DNA of 64,000 nt, from positions 1,216,121-1,280,120 of the forward strand of contig NZ_NMUQ01000002.1 of assembly GCF_002233675.1 (NCBI RefSeq), given 5' to 3'. This DNA is from Paenibacillus herberti. GTDB taxonomy: Bacteria > Bacillota > Bacilli > Paenibacillales > Paenibacillaceae. This document shows, in pieces, positions 50,677 to 59,083 of this stretch (position 1 is its first letter; each line of letters starts with the position of its first letter). Made by a program: the position numbers and the translations under genes. The notes under the pieces were generated by a model. It worked only from the letters and a program-made list of their open reading frames with translations, searched no databases and had not been told where the DNA came from.

Positions 50677-51702
50677 ATGAAAAAACCTACGATCAAAGAC
50701 GTAGCCAAGGCGGCGGGCGTCTCCGCAGCAGCTGTATCCTACGCATTGAACGGCCGAACCGACAAGGTATCTGGCGAAACGATGGAACGCATTATGGAAG
50801 TTATTGAATCCATCAATTACATTCCGGATTTCTCGGCGAGAAGTCTGGCGAAGAACCAATCCAAGCTGATCGGCATAGTCATTCCGCAGACAGAATCGCA
50901 TAAACAACTCATTCTTGAAAACCCTTTCTACAGTGAAATTATTAGTGGAATTGAAGGCAAACTGCGGGAGCATGGATATCATCTGCTGCTCTCGGGAGTC
51001 AATCAGGGCGAAAGTTATCTGGATCTGTCCGTGCAGCGGAATTTGGACGGAGCCATCCTGATGGGAATTTACCCGGAGCCGTTTTATGACGGCTTCAAGA
51101 AGATCAACATTCCGATTGTACTGATCGACAGCTACATTAATGACAGCTATTTCAAGCGGATCGGTATCGATGATGAATATGGCGGTTATCTCGCCACTCG
51201 CCATCTTATCAACCAAGGCCATTCCAACATCGGCCTCATCACCGGCGCGATTCGCAAGGACGGCGTCGTGGAGAAGCGTTTTCTCGGTTATAAACGGGCG
51301 ATGCGGGAAGCCAACCTCTTTTACAATCCGGACTATGTGTTTGAGGAATCCATGAGCTACGAGCACGGACTGGCGGCCGGCAAGCTGATCGCGGATAAGT
51401 ATCCGGAGATTACCGCTATTTTCGCCACGAGTGATCTGGTCGCTTTCGGAACGATGAGAAGTCTAATGAGCGAAGGAAAAAGGGTGCCGGAGGACATATC
51501 GGTAATCGGCTTTGATGATATCTCGATGTCGAAGATGTTCATCCCGCCGCTGACGACGATCCGCCAAAGCATTACGGAAAAAGGTGCGATCGCTGCCGAC
51601 AGTCTCATCCAAATGATTCAAGGACGTACCGAGCTGGATGAAAAGGAAATTTTGCTGCCGCTTGAGGTTGTGGAGCGGGGAACGGTCAAGTTTAAGTCAT
51701 AA
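50677..51702 (+). CDS. LacI-family repressor of the cycloalternan operon
   Basis: A 341-residue LacI/GalR protein: helix-turn-helix TIKDVAKAAGVSAAAVSYAL, hinge helix and periplasmic-binding-like sensor (IGIVIPQ to LTTIRQS). GAGGAG precedes the start. It is the first gene of the operon and likely autoregulates via the two GTTAANCGNTTAAC operators. The inducer is probably an imported gluco-oligosaccharide. Confidence 0.87.
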   Translation: MKKPTIKDVAKAAGVSAAAVSYALNGRTDKVSGETMERIMEVIESINYIPDFSARSLAKNQSKLIGIVIPQTESHKQLILENPFYSEIISGIEGKLREHGYHLLLSGVNQGESYLDLSVQRNLDGAILMGIYPEPFYDGFKKINIPIVLIDSYINDSYFKRIGIDDEYGGYLATRHLINQGHSNIGLITGAIRKDGVVEKRFLGYKRAMREANLFYNPDYVFEESMSYEHGLAAGKLIADKYPEITAIFATSDLVAFGTMRSLMSEGKRVPEDISVIGFDDISMSKMFIPPLTTIRQSITEKGAIAADSLIQMIQGRTELDEKEILLPLEVVERGTVKFKS

Positions 51703-51729
51703 CCGTGAAGACAGGAGAAGGAGAACGCC

Positions 51730-52614
51730 ATGGTAGGACAAAAGAGACTGTCAAAAGCTGTTGTCATCCTCGGTTTTTTGTTTCCCAGCTTGGCTGGGCT
51801 GCTGTTGTTCCAACTGATCCCAATGCTGTCCTCGGCAGTGATCAGCTTTACGGATTGGGATCTGCTGACAAAGGCCCGGTTCGTTGGGCTTGATAATTAT
51901 CGTGAAGCTTTACAAGATGAGCAAACGCTTACATCGATGCTGAACATCTTAAAATACATCGCTGGGTACCTTCCGTCGGTGTTAGCGCTGGGCTTGCTGT
52001 TCGCGGTGCTGCTGAATCGAAAGTTAAGAGGGGTACAATTTTACCGAATCGCCATCTTCATCCCCGTAATCACCTCTTGGGTAGCGGTCTCGATCATCTG
52101 GCGCTGGCTGCTCAACGGCCAGAGTGGACTCGTCAATTACGTGCTCTCACTGGTCGGCGTCCAAGGGCCGGTATGGCTGCAGGACTTCTTCTGGGCAATG
52201 CCGGCGATCATCGCAGTGAGCGTGTGGAAAGATCTCGGCTACGTGACGATCATTCTACTGGCGGGTCTGCAGGATATATCCGACGACTACTACGAGGCGG
52301 CGACGATTGACGGAGCGGGCGGTTTCCAGAAATTCTGGCGCGTAACGCTGCCGCTGCTGACGCCGAGTCTGTTTTTCGTACTCGTCATCTCGCTAATTAA
52401 CGGCTTCCAACTGTTCGACCAGGTGTTGGTGATGACCAATGGCGGGCCGGCTGGCAGTACGAGCACGCTTGTGCAGCAGATTTACGAGAATGCTTTCCAA
52501 AGTTACAAAATGGGCTTCGCTTCCGCACAGTCATGGATTCTGTTTGTCATTATCCTCATCGTAACGATTATCCAGCAACAGCTGCAAAAGAGGTGGGTGA
52601 CTTATGACCGATAA
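51730..52614 (+). CDS. ABC sugar importer permease, MalF type
   Basis: A 294-residue permease with six TM segments and the EAA loop DDYYEAATIDGAGGFQKFWR. AGGAGAAGGAG precedes the start, 27 bp after the repressor. Pairs with the next permease, overlapping it by 11 bp. No ATPase gene is in this operon; as in many Bacillota, a shared MsmX-type ATPase encoded elsewhere would energise it. Confidence 0.88.
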   Translation: MVGQKRLSKAVVILGFLFPSLAGLLLFQLIPMLSSAVISFTDWDLLTKARFVGLDNYREALQDEQTLTSMLNILKYIAGYLPSVLALGLLFAVLLNRKLRGVQFYRIAIFIPVITSWVAVSIIWRWLLNGQSGLVNYVLSLVGVQGPVWLQDFFWAMPAIIAVSVWKDLGYVTIILLAGLQDISDDYYEAATIDGAGGFQKFWRVTLPLLTPSLFFVLVISLINGFQLFDQVLVMTNGGPAGSTSTLVQQIYENAFQSYKMGFASAQSWILFVIILIVTIIQQQLQKRWVTYDR

Positions 52615-53434
52615 GTTCGCCGTTTTCAAAAACCTGCTGTCCCATCTCATTCTCATCCTAGCTGCTATTGTTCTGGTTTTCCCTTTCATCTGGATGCTCT
52701 CGGGGTCGTTCAAAGACAGCCTCGAAGTCGTCAGGATGCCGCCCAATCTCATCCCAGAAACATTTCTCTTCAGCAATTATGTGGAAATTACGAAGTATTT
52801 CCCGATTTACCGGTTCCTCGGCAATAGCGTGTTTGTGGCGATTGTTACAACGCTTGCGCAGATGGCGGCTTGTGCGATGGGCGCGTTTGTTTTTGCCAAA
52901 ATTCAGTTCCGTGGCAGGGAGACGCTGTTCGGTCTCTACCTGATCACCATGATGATCCCGATGCAAGTAACGCTGACGCCGCTTTTCATCGTGTTCCAAA
53001 AGCTAAACCTGATCAACACGTATCCGGGCCTGATCCTGCCGGGAATATTCAGCGCTTACGGCACCTTCCTGCTCCGGCAGCACATGATGACCATTCCCGA
53101 CCCGCTCATCGAGGCGGCGAGAATGGATGGAGCTTCTTATGCGAGGGTGTTCGCCCAAATTATTATTCCGCTTAGCAAGCCGGCGCTGGCAACGCTGTCC
53201 ATCTTTGCCTTCATGGCTTCATGGAATAACTTCCTTTGGCCGCTCATCGCGACGAGCGATAAGGAGCTGATGACGCTGCCGATCGGGCTCAGCAAGCTGA
53301 CCGGTAGATGGGCTACGGAGTGGAATATTTTGATGGCCGGCAATGTAATTAGCTTCGTTCCTATTTTCATCGTGTTCCTGTTCGCGTCCCGGTATTTCAT
53401 TAAGGGAATGACGATGAGCGGCGTTAAAGGCTGA
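52604..53434 (+). CDS. ABC sugar importer permease, MalG type
   Basis: A 276-residue permease with six TM segments and EAA loop DPLIEAARMDGASYARVFAQ. Forms the heterodimeric channel with the MalF-type subunit. Confidence 0.88.
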   Translation: MTDKFAVFKNLLSHLILILAAIVLVFPFIWMLSGSFKDSLEVVRMPPNLIPETFLFSNYVEITKYFPIYRFLGNSVFVAIVTTLAQMAACAMGAFVFAKIQFRGRETLFGLYLITMMIPMQVTLTPLFIVFQKLNLINTYPGLILPGIFSAYGTFLLRQHMMTIPDPLIEAARMDGASYARVFAQIIIPLSKPALATLSIFAFMASWNNFLWPLIATSDKELMTLPIGLSKLTGRWATEWNILMAGNVISFVPIFIVFLFASRYFIKGMTMSGVKG

Positions 53435-53506
53435 GCAAACTGGGCTTGAACGCTCACGACAGGCTTTCTTCATATAAAAATTTAAAGAGAAGAGAGGCTT
53501 TACAAC

Positions 53507-54871
53507 ATGACAGTGAAACGTAAGGGATGGGTCGCAATACTAGGTATGACTGTTGCTCTTGCAGCGAGCGGCTGCGGTTCGAACACATCAAACACGGACA
53601 ATGGGGCTTCTAATTCTAATTCTAATTCCAATGCTGCAAACAACTCCAGTACGTCACCAGCGCCAAGCGGGAAAACGAGTGAGCCGGTAACGATCAAATT
53701 CATGCAGTACACCGCAAGCGGCTCGCAGGAAGAAACACTCCAAGAAATGGTCAAAGCATTCGAGACCGCGAATCCCGACATTAAGGTGAAGCTGGACATC
53801 GTGGATTACAACAACTATTACACGAAGCTTAACACGCAGCTCGCATCAGGAGATGCGCCGGATGTTTTTGAGGTTGGGTACGAGAATTTCGTCTCTTATG
53901 CCGCGAAGAACACGCTGAAGGACTTAACGCCGATCATCGCGGAGGACACTTCCTTCAAGCCCGAAATTTACAAAGGCCTGGCCTATGACTCATTCAAATA
54001 CGACGGCAAGCAGTACGGTGTTGTAGAGTCTTTCTCTGATGTGGTGCTGTTTTACAACAAGGATCTTTTCGACCAGAAGCAAGTAGCTTATCCTACAGCG
54101 GACTGGACATGGAAAGAAGAGCTTGAAGCAGCGCAGAAGCTGACGGATGCCAAAGCGGGCGTGTGGGGAACGTACTCTCCGATTCAGTTCTATGAATTTT
54201 ACAAAACGGTTGCGCAAAATGGCGGAGGCATCTGGGGTGATGACGGCAAGCCGACGGTCAACAGCAAGCAAAACATTGAAGCCTTCCAATGGATGCTTGA
54301 TAAAGGGGGCAAATACAAAGTATCACCGCCACTCAACGATGATACGTTCAACCAGCCTGATGCGGATTTGAATGCCTTTAAATCGGGCAAAGTTGCGATG
54401 CTGCGCGCCGGAATCTGGAACTTTGGCCGCTTCGCGGACGCTTCGTTCAAATGGGATATTGCCCTGGAGCCAGGCAACACGAACAAAGCCCATCACTTTT
54501 TCGCAGACGGACTCGTTGTAGCCGGCAAATCGAAAAATGCTGAAGCGGCTTGGAAGTTCATTAAATTCATGTCCTCTGATCCTGCGGTTGTAAGCAAACG
54601 GATTGAAAAAGGCTGGAGCGTGCCTGCTGTATCCGACGAGAAGGTTATGGACGCTTACTTCAAGCAGACGCCTCCGGAATCCAAAAAAGTGGTCATGGAT
54701 GCGCTCGAGACTCTCGTGCTGACACCAGTTGGGCCGATTCCGGACAAATGGAGCGATCTGACGAAAGCGATCGGGGATGAACTGGAAAAAGCGAAGCTGA
54801 AACCGAATTATACGGCAGAGCAAGCTTTGAACGAAGCGCAAAAGCAAGTTGAAAAACTGATGGAGAAATAA
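53507..54871 (+). CDS. Oligosaccharide-binding lipoprotein of the ABC importer
   Basis: A 454-residue solute-binding protein: signal peptide with lipobox AASGC (Cys about 23), a Ser/Asn-rich linker, then the family 1 sugar-binding fold (VTIKFMQYTASGSQEETLQE; WKFIKFMSSDP near the end). Expected ligand is a gluco-oligosaccharide such as cycloalternan or isomaltose-type products, from the genes downstream. The last 51 bp are duplicated just after the stop. Confidence 0.87.
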   Translation: MTVKRKGWVAILGMTVALAASGCGSNTSNTDNGASNSNSNSNAANNSSTSPAPSGKTSEPVTIKFMQYTASGSQEETLQEMVKAFETANPDIKVKLDIVDYNNYYTKLNTQLASGDAPDVFEVGYENFVSYAAKNTLKDLTPIIAEDTSFKPEIYKGLAYDSFKYDGKQYGVVESFSDVVLFYNKDLFDQKQVAYPTADWTWKEELEAAQKLTDAKAGVWGTYSPIQFYEFYKTVAQNGGGIWGDDGKPTVNSKQNIEAFQWMLDKGGKYKVSPPLNDDTFNQPDADLNAFKSGKVAMLRAGIWNFGRFADASFKWDIALEPGNTNKAHHFFADGLVVAGKSKNAEAAWKFIKFMSSDPAVVSKRIEKGWSVPAVSDEKVMDAYFKQTPPESKKVVMDALETLVLTPVGPIPDKWSDLTKAIGDELEKAKLKPNYTAEQALNEAQKQVEKLMEK

Positions 54872-54930
54872 TGGAATCGCAAGCTTTGAACGAAGCACGG
54901 AAGCAAGTTGAAGGGCTGATAGAAAAATAA
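54821..54930 (+). repeat. Diverged tandem duplication of the lipoprotein gene 3' end
   Basis: 54821-54871 (end of the lipoprotein gene) is repeated at 54880-54930, 59 bp away, with several substitutions. The second copy makes a 19-codon frame whose ATG overlaps the first stop (TAATG) and which ends with the same kind of helix (SQALNEARKQVEGLIEK). Probably not functional. Confidence 0.8.
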
Positions 54931-54954
54931 AAGCAAGTTGGCTTAGTTAGGCGG

Positions 54955-54986
54955 AAGGGGCATGAACGTGGTGCCCCTTTTCTTTT
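54955..54986 (+). terminator. Terminator after the binding-protein gene
   Basis: AAGGGGCA pairs with TGCCCCTT, then TTCTTTT. It would reduce expression of the glycosidase genes relative to the binding protein. Confidence 0.82.
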
Positions 54987-55028
54987 ACCGAAATGCAGCA
55001 AGAATTAGGATAGGGTGGAGGAATAAGG

Positions 55029-58000
55029 ATGGAAAGCAAGGGGAATGAGGTGCCGGCAGTCAGCGGCAACGGGGGGATCGCTGCTCTTGTAGCGGGGCAT
55101 GAAGGTATGAAGGAGATGGTGTTTTTAAGTCGGTTACATATGCAGCGGGGGGAGCCTCAGCTAGCTTTGTCGCTGCTGCGGCGCCTAATGGAACAGGTCG
55201 AGGGAGATTCCGGGACCAGCCTGACCGATGCGGCGCTTGCACTTTGGGCATGGGGAGAATATGTCAAAAGTAGTGACCGGGACTTTGATGTCGCATCAGG
55301 ACAAACGTTTGCAGCGGACGTAGTTGGCCGGATCGAGCAGCAGTGGCAGCAGCCGCAGCCTCATTGGCTGCAGGGAGGTTCGAGGCAGCAGGAGCGGGGA
55401 TCAAGGCAGCAGGGATCAAGCGGCATCTATTTGAGCCATCTGGCTCTGTATTACGCTGCAATTCAGTCTGCTCCCCCTCATAGTGCGGAGGAAACTGGCA
55501 TCAAGCTGCTCAAGTCAATCCGCGAACTCGTATTCGAGCGGTTCATCAAGGATGGCCGAGTTGTGAGCGAGCTGGGTGATACGGCGATCCATGGCGATAT
55601 CATCGCGGCGGCGATTCCTTTTGGCATGCTGGGGATCGAAGATCGGATTCTCATTGAAGCGCTCTACAAACTTGAAGAAACATTGGTGGGCAAAGGGGTT
55701 CGTCTGAAGCCAAGCGACACTTGGCTTGGGGGTTGCGAACGCCCTGATCTGACTTGTCTGCTGGCATGGTATTACGCCAATAAAGGCGACCTGGCCCGGG
55801 CCAAAGAATTGCTTGGGCATGTGGAAGGGTTGCGGGAGGAGCAGGGCCGTCTCTACGAGGTGGATTTGGCGACGGCAAGAGAGCCGCTGATGCGCGACTA
55901 CTGGCTGGCCCAAAACGGTGAGCAATCCCCTGCGAGTTCATGGAGCGAGATACTGCTTGAGCTGGCCCTTGGCGCACTTGCAGGGGGCGGTGCAACTGGC
56001 GGCGCAGGTGGCCAGGAAGGCATCATGCTTGTGCATACACCGACCGGTTACGACGACCCTTACGTGACGATGCCATGTGAGCGATTCCCTCGCCATCCCG
56101 AAGAAGGGGAGGTCGTTCTGGTCCGCGTGCTGGCGCAGCCTTTTCAAGCGAGTCAGTCTGTGACTGTGCTGGCTGAGGTGAACGGAATCGCCGCCGCAGA
56201 GCCGGTGCCAGCTGTGATGAGGACGGCGCCTGACGGCGAAAAAGTATGGGAGGCGCGCCTGGGGCCTTACCTCTCCCGTGACGAGGTAAGCTATTCCTTT
56301 GCGCTGCAAAGCGGGGAGCGGTCGGCCGCGACCCCGGCTTACCGCTTTAACGTTAGGTCATGGACGGCGCTGGAGCGCGTCCATGCATTTTATGCGGCGG
56401 CGGACGGTGGATTCGCCGCCCTGTTGTTTGCTCCCCCTGTCATCGGGGAGCAAGGGGATGCCGGCGGCGCAGCGCAGCCGGCACTGATCTTCCGCGCCGA
56501 TGCCAGCGGCGCGGTGAAGATGACGTTCGCCGCAGCCGGCGCGAACGTCATTGGCGAGCCGCTGCAAAGCGCGGCTCTGCAGCTTGGTGCGGGGCGCCTC
56601 GAAGTATCGGCGCCCGGGGGCAAGCTGGCGCTGGGGCTACGCAGCGCCGACAGCACCGTGTTGGCGGAAAGCTTTTCCGCCAACGGCAAAGCAGCGATCG
56701 AGATCCTCACGGATCGATCGGGCACCGTTCACAAGCTGCGCCTGAATTTGCGGGCGCAGCCGGCGCATCGCTGGTTCGGCATGGGCGAACGCTTTTCTCA
56801 TTATGATTACTCGGGCCAGGAAGTGGACCAGTATGTATACAACCAGTACAGGGATCAGGGGCTCAAGACGTATATGCCGGTGCCATTTGCCGTCAGCTCG
56901 GGCGGGTACTCCATCTTCCTGGATTCTCCTTTGTACTCCACATTCCGTTTCCACACCCGTTTGTCCGGTTTAGTCGAAATGGAAGCGGATCTGTCTCCCG
57001 AGTCGCAGCAGCTGACGGCCTGTTTCTTGGTGGGGGAGCCGCTGGAAATGGTGCGCGGTTTTGCCTCCTTAGCCGGATTGCCGGTGCTGCCGCCAAAATG
57101 GTCGTTCGGGCCGTGGATGTCCAGCAACAACTGGGATTCGCAGGCTGAAGTCATGAAACAGGCCGAGCTGACGGCTGCCTATGAGATTCCATCTACTGTG
57201 CTCGTCATTGAGCAGTGGAGTGATGAGGCGACGTTTTACATCTTCAATGATGCGCAATATGAGGTGAAAGACGGTAGCGAAGCTCTGAGTTACGACGACT
57301 TCAACTTCCCAGAGTGGGGACGCTGGCCGGACCCGAAAGGAATGGTCGCAGATCTGCATGCGCAGGGGCTCAAGGTGCTGTTATGGCAAATTCCGATCCA
57401 CAAATGCATGTACGGAGTGGCGCATGGCCAGCGCGATCAGGATGAGCGGACGCTGCTTGAGAAGGGGTACAACGTCGCCAATGCGGATGGAACACCGTTC
57501 ACGCTGCCCTACAACTGGTTTAAAGACAGCCATATTATCGACTTCACGAACCCGGAGGCAAGAGAGTGGTGGTTCGATAAGCGGAAATACTTGGCAAATG
57601 AGATCGGGGTGGACGGCTTCAAAACCGACGGCGGCGAGTTTGTATTCGGCCACGATCTGAAGTTCCATGACGGCTCCACAGGACGCGAAATGCGCAATCT
57701 TTATCCTAACTTATATGCAGGCAGCTACTATGATTTCGTCCAGGAGTACTCCCCGCAAGGCGGCATCACGTTCAGCCGGGCAGGGTATACGGGAGCTCAG
57801 AAGTATCCGATGCACTGGGCGGGCGACGAGCGCTCAACGTTTGGGGCGTTCCGCTCTTCCATCATTGCTGGACTGTCCAGCGGCATGTCTGGCATTCCGT
57901 TCTGGGGTTGGGATCTCGGAGGTTTCCATGGGGACATTCCAACAGCGGAGCTGTTCGTGCGCTCGGCTCAGATGGCGGCATTTTGCCCGGTCATGCAGTA

Positions 58001-58844
58001 CCATGCCGAGACGAAGGGTGAGTTCAATCAAGACCGCACACCTTGGAACATCGCAGAACGGACGGGCGAACCTCGGGTCATCCAATGGTACAAAAAATTC
58101 GCAGATTTGCGGATGAATCTCCTGCCTTATATCTATGACCAGGCGATTCGCGCCAGCCGTACCGGCCAGCCGATGATGCGCGCGATGCATATGCAGTTCC
58201 CTGCTGATCCCAATTGCACGGAGTTGATCAGCCAGTACATGTTCGGTGAAAGTTTGCTTGTTGCGCCGGTTACCGAAGAAGGGCATACCGTCAAAGAGGT
58301 TTACTTGCCGGAGGGCAGCTGGCTGTCGTTGTTCGGCGGTGACGAGGTGCAAGGCCCGAAACTGCTGAAGGTGCGCGCAGATTTGGATGAGATCCCGGTG
58401 TATATCCGGCAGAACAGCATGTTTGCGCTTGATTTGGCGGATGATTATGCACTAACGGGCCATGTCGGCAGCAAAGTGGATGGGTATAAACATCTCTGTT
58501 TCCGCTTATATGTCACAACAGAGCTTCAAGATACTTTTGAGGATGATCTCGGTAATGTTGTGACAGTGTCGGCATCCAGAGTGGGAACCCGGCTTGAGCT
58601 TTCTTGGCAGGGAAACCTGCAGCAGGACGTGACTTTCCTGATCCACCAACAGGACTGGGACTCGCATTGGGACGCGGACTTGCATTTGAACTCGCACAAA
58701 GCGGCATCCCTGGTATCCGATAGCGGCCAGTGGACGCAGGTTCAAGATGTAACAAGTCTTCGTCCGGGCAGTTATGCTAAAGTCGGAAAAGAGCTGTTCC
58801 TTGCGGCCGGCAGCCGGCCGGGAAGCCTAATTATTGGGAGGTGA
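55029..58844 (+). CDS. Intracellular GH31 glycosidase with N-terminal helical module
   Basis: A 1271-residue protein without a signal peptide. Residues 1-300 are a helical module reminiscent of (alpha/alpha)6 barrels (GDTAIHGDIIAAAIPFGMLG); a beta-sandwich region follows (about 330-450). The GH31 catalytic part runs from about 560: nucleophile in DGFKTDGGEF, acid/base in WAGDERSTFGAF. The Ala-rich stretch 56400-56750 has very high GC. In context it probably hydrolyses imported cycloalternan or branched oligosaccharides; alpha-xylosidase or alpha-glucosidase activity is possible. GGAGG precedes the start. Confidence 0.78.
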   Translation: MESKGNEVPAVSGNGGIAALVAGHEGMKEMVFLSRLHMQRGEPQLALSLLRRLMEQVEGDSGTSLTDAALALWAWGEYVKSSDRDFDVASGQTFAADVVGRIEQQWQQPQPHWLQGGSRQQERGSRQQGSSGIYLSHLALYYAAIQSAPPHSAEETGIKLLKSIRELVFERFIKDGRVVSELGDTAIHGDIIAAAIPFGMLGIEDRILIEALYKLEETLVGKGVRLKPSDTWLGGCERPDLTCLLAWYYANKGDLARAKELLGHVEGLREEQGRLYEVDLATAREPLMRDYWLAQNGEQSPASSWSEILLELALGALAGGGATGGAGGQEGIMLVHTPTGYDDPYVTMPCERFPRHPEEGEVVLVRVLAQPFQASQSVTVLAEVNGIAAAEPVPAVMRTAPDGEKVWEARLGPYLSRDEVSYSFALQSGERSAATPAYRFNVRSWTALERVHAFYAAADGGFAALLFAPPVIGEQGDAGGAAQPALIFRADASGAVKMTFAAAGANVIGEPLQSAALQLGAGRLEVSAPGGKLALGLRSADSTVLAESFSANGKAAIEILTDRSGTVHKLRLNLRAQPAHRWFGMGERFSHYDYSGQEVDQYVYNQYRDQGLKTYMPVPFAVSSGGYSIFLDSPLYSTFRFHTRLSGLVEMEADLSPESQQLTACFLVGEPLEMVRGFASLAGLPVLPPKWSFGPWMSSNNWDSQAEVMKQAELTAAYEIPSTVLVIEQWSDEATFYIFNDAQYEVKDGSEALSYDDFNFPEWGRWPDPKGMVADLHAQGLKVLLWQIPIHKCMYGVAHGQRDQDERTLLEKGYNVANADGTPFTLPYNWFKDSHIIDFTNPEAREWWFDKRKYLANEIGVDGFKTDGGEFVFGHDLKFHDGSTGREMRNLYPNLYAGSYYDFVQEYSPQGGITFSRAGYTGAQKYPMHWAGDERSTFGAFRSSIIAGLSSGMSGIPFWGWDLGGFHGDIPTAELFVRSAQMAAFCPVMQYHAETKGEFNQDRTPWNIAERTGEPRVIQWYKKFADLRMNLLPYIYDQAIRASRTGQPMMRAMHMQFPADPNCTELISQYMFGESLLVAPVTEEGHTVKEVYLPEGSWLSLFGGDEVQGPKLLKVRADLDEIPVYIRQNSMFALDLADDYALTGHVGSKVDGYKHLCFRLYVTTELQDTFEDDLGNVVTVSASRVGTRLELSWQGNLQQDVTFLIHQQDWDSHWDADLHLNSHKAASLVSDSGQWTQVQDVTSLRPGSYAKVGKELFLAAGSRPGSLIIGR

Positions 58845-58884
58845 CGCCTTGCGGAATGCTCCGCGAATGGCAGAAATGGGCCTG

Positions 58885-59010
58885 CACTAGCTCGGCTACT
58901 AGTTAGCCCGCCAGCTCTAGCTCATCTGCTCGCTAGCTCATCTGCCCGCTAGCTCGTCTAATAGCAGCTCGTATGCTCATGAGCTCGCCCGCTAGCAAGC
59001 AGGCCCGCTT
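58885..59010 (+). repeat. Degenerate 16-bp repeats before the secreted GH31 gene
   Basis: GCTAGCTCATCTGCTC-like units recur (GCTAGCTCATCTGCCC, GCTAGCTCGTCTAATA and weaker copies), rich in GCTAGC palindromes. No gene. They lie between the two GH31 genes, about 75-200 bp upstream of the second; effect unknown. Confidence 0.6.
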
Positions 59011-59083
59011 CCTATTCCATTCGCAGGGTGATAAATGCATTCACAACACTCGTAAACGATGAAGTCCATTCGAGAGGAGCTTA

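Noticed and set aside
56299-56806. Several open frames on both strands inside the 55029 GH31 gene
   Set aside because: They arise from the very high GC of this stretch; the GH31 frame continues through it with conserved domains on both sides.
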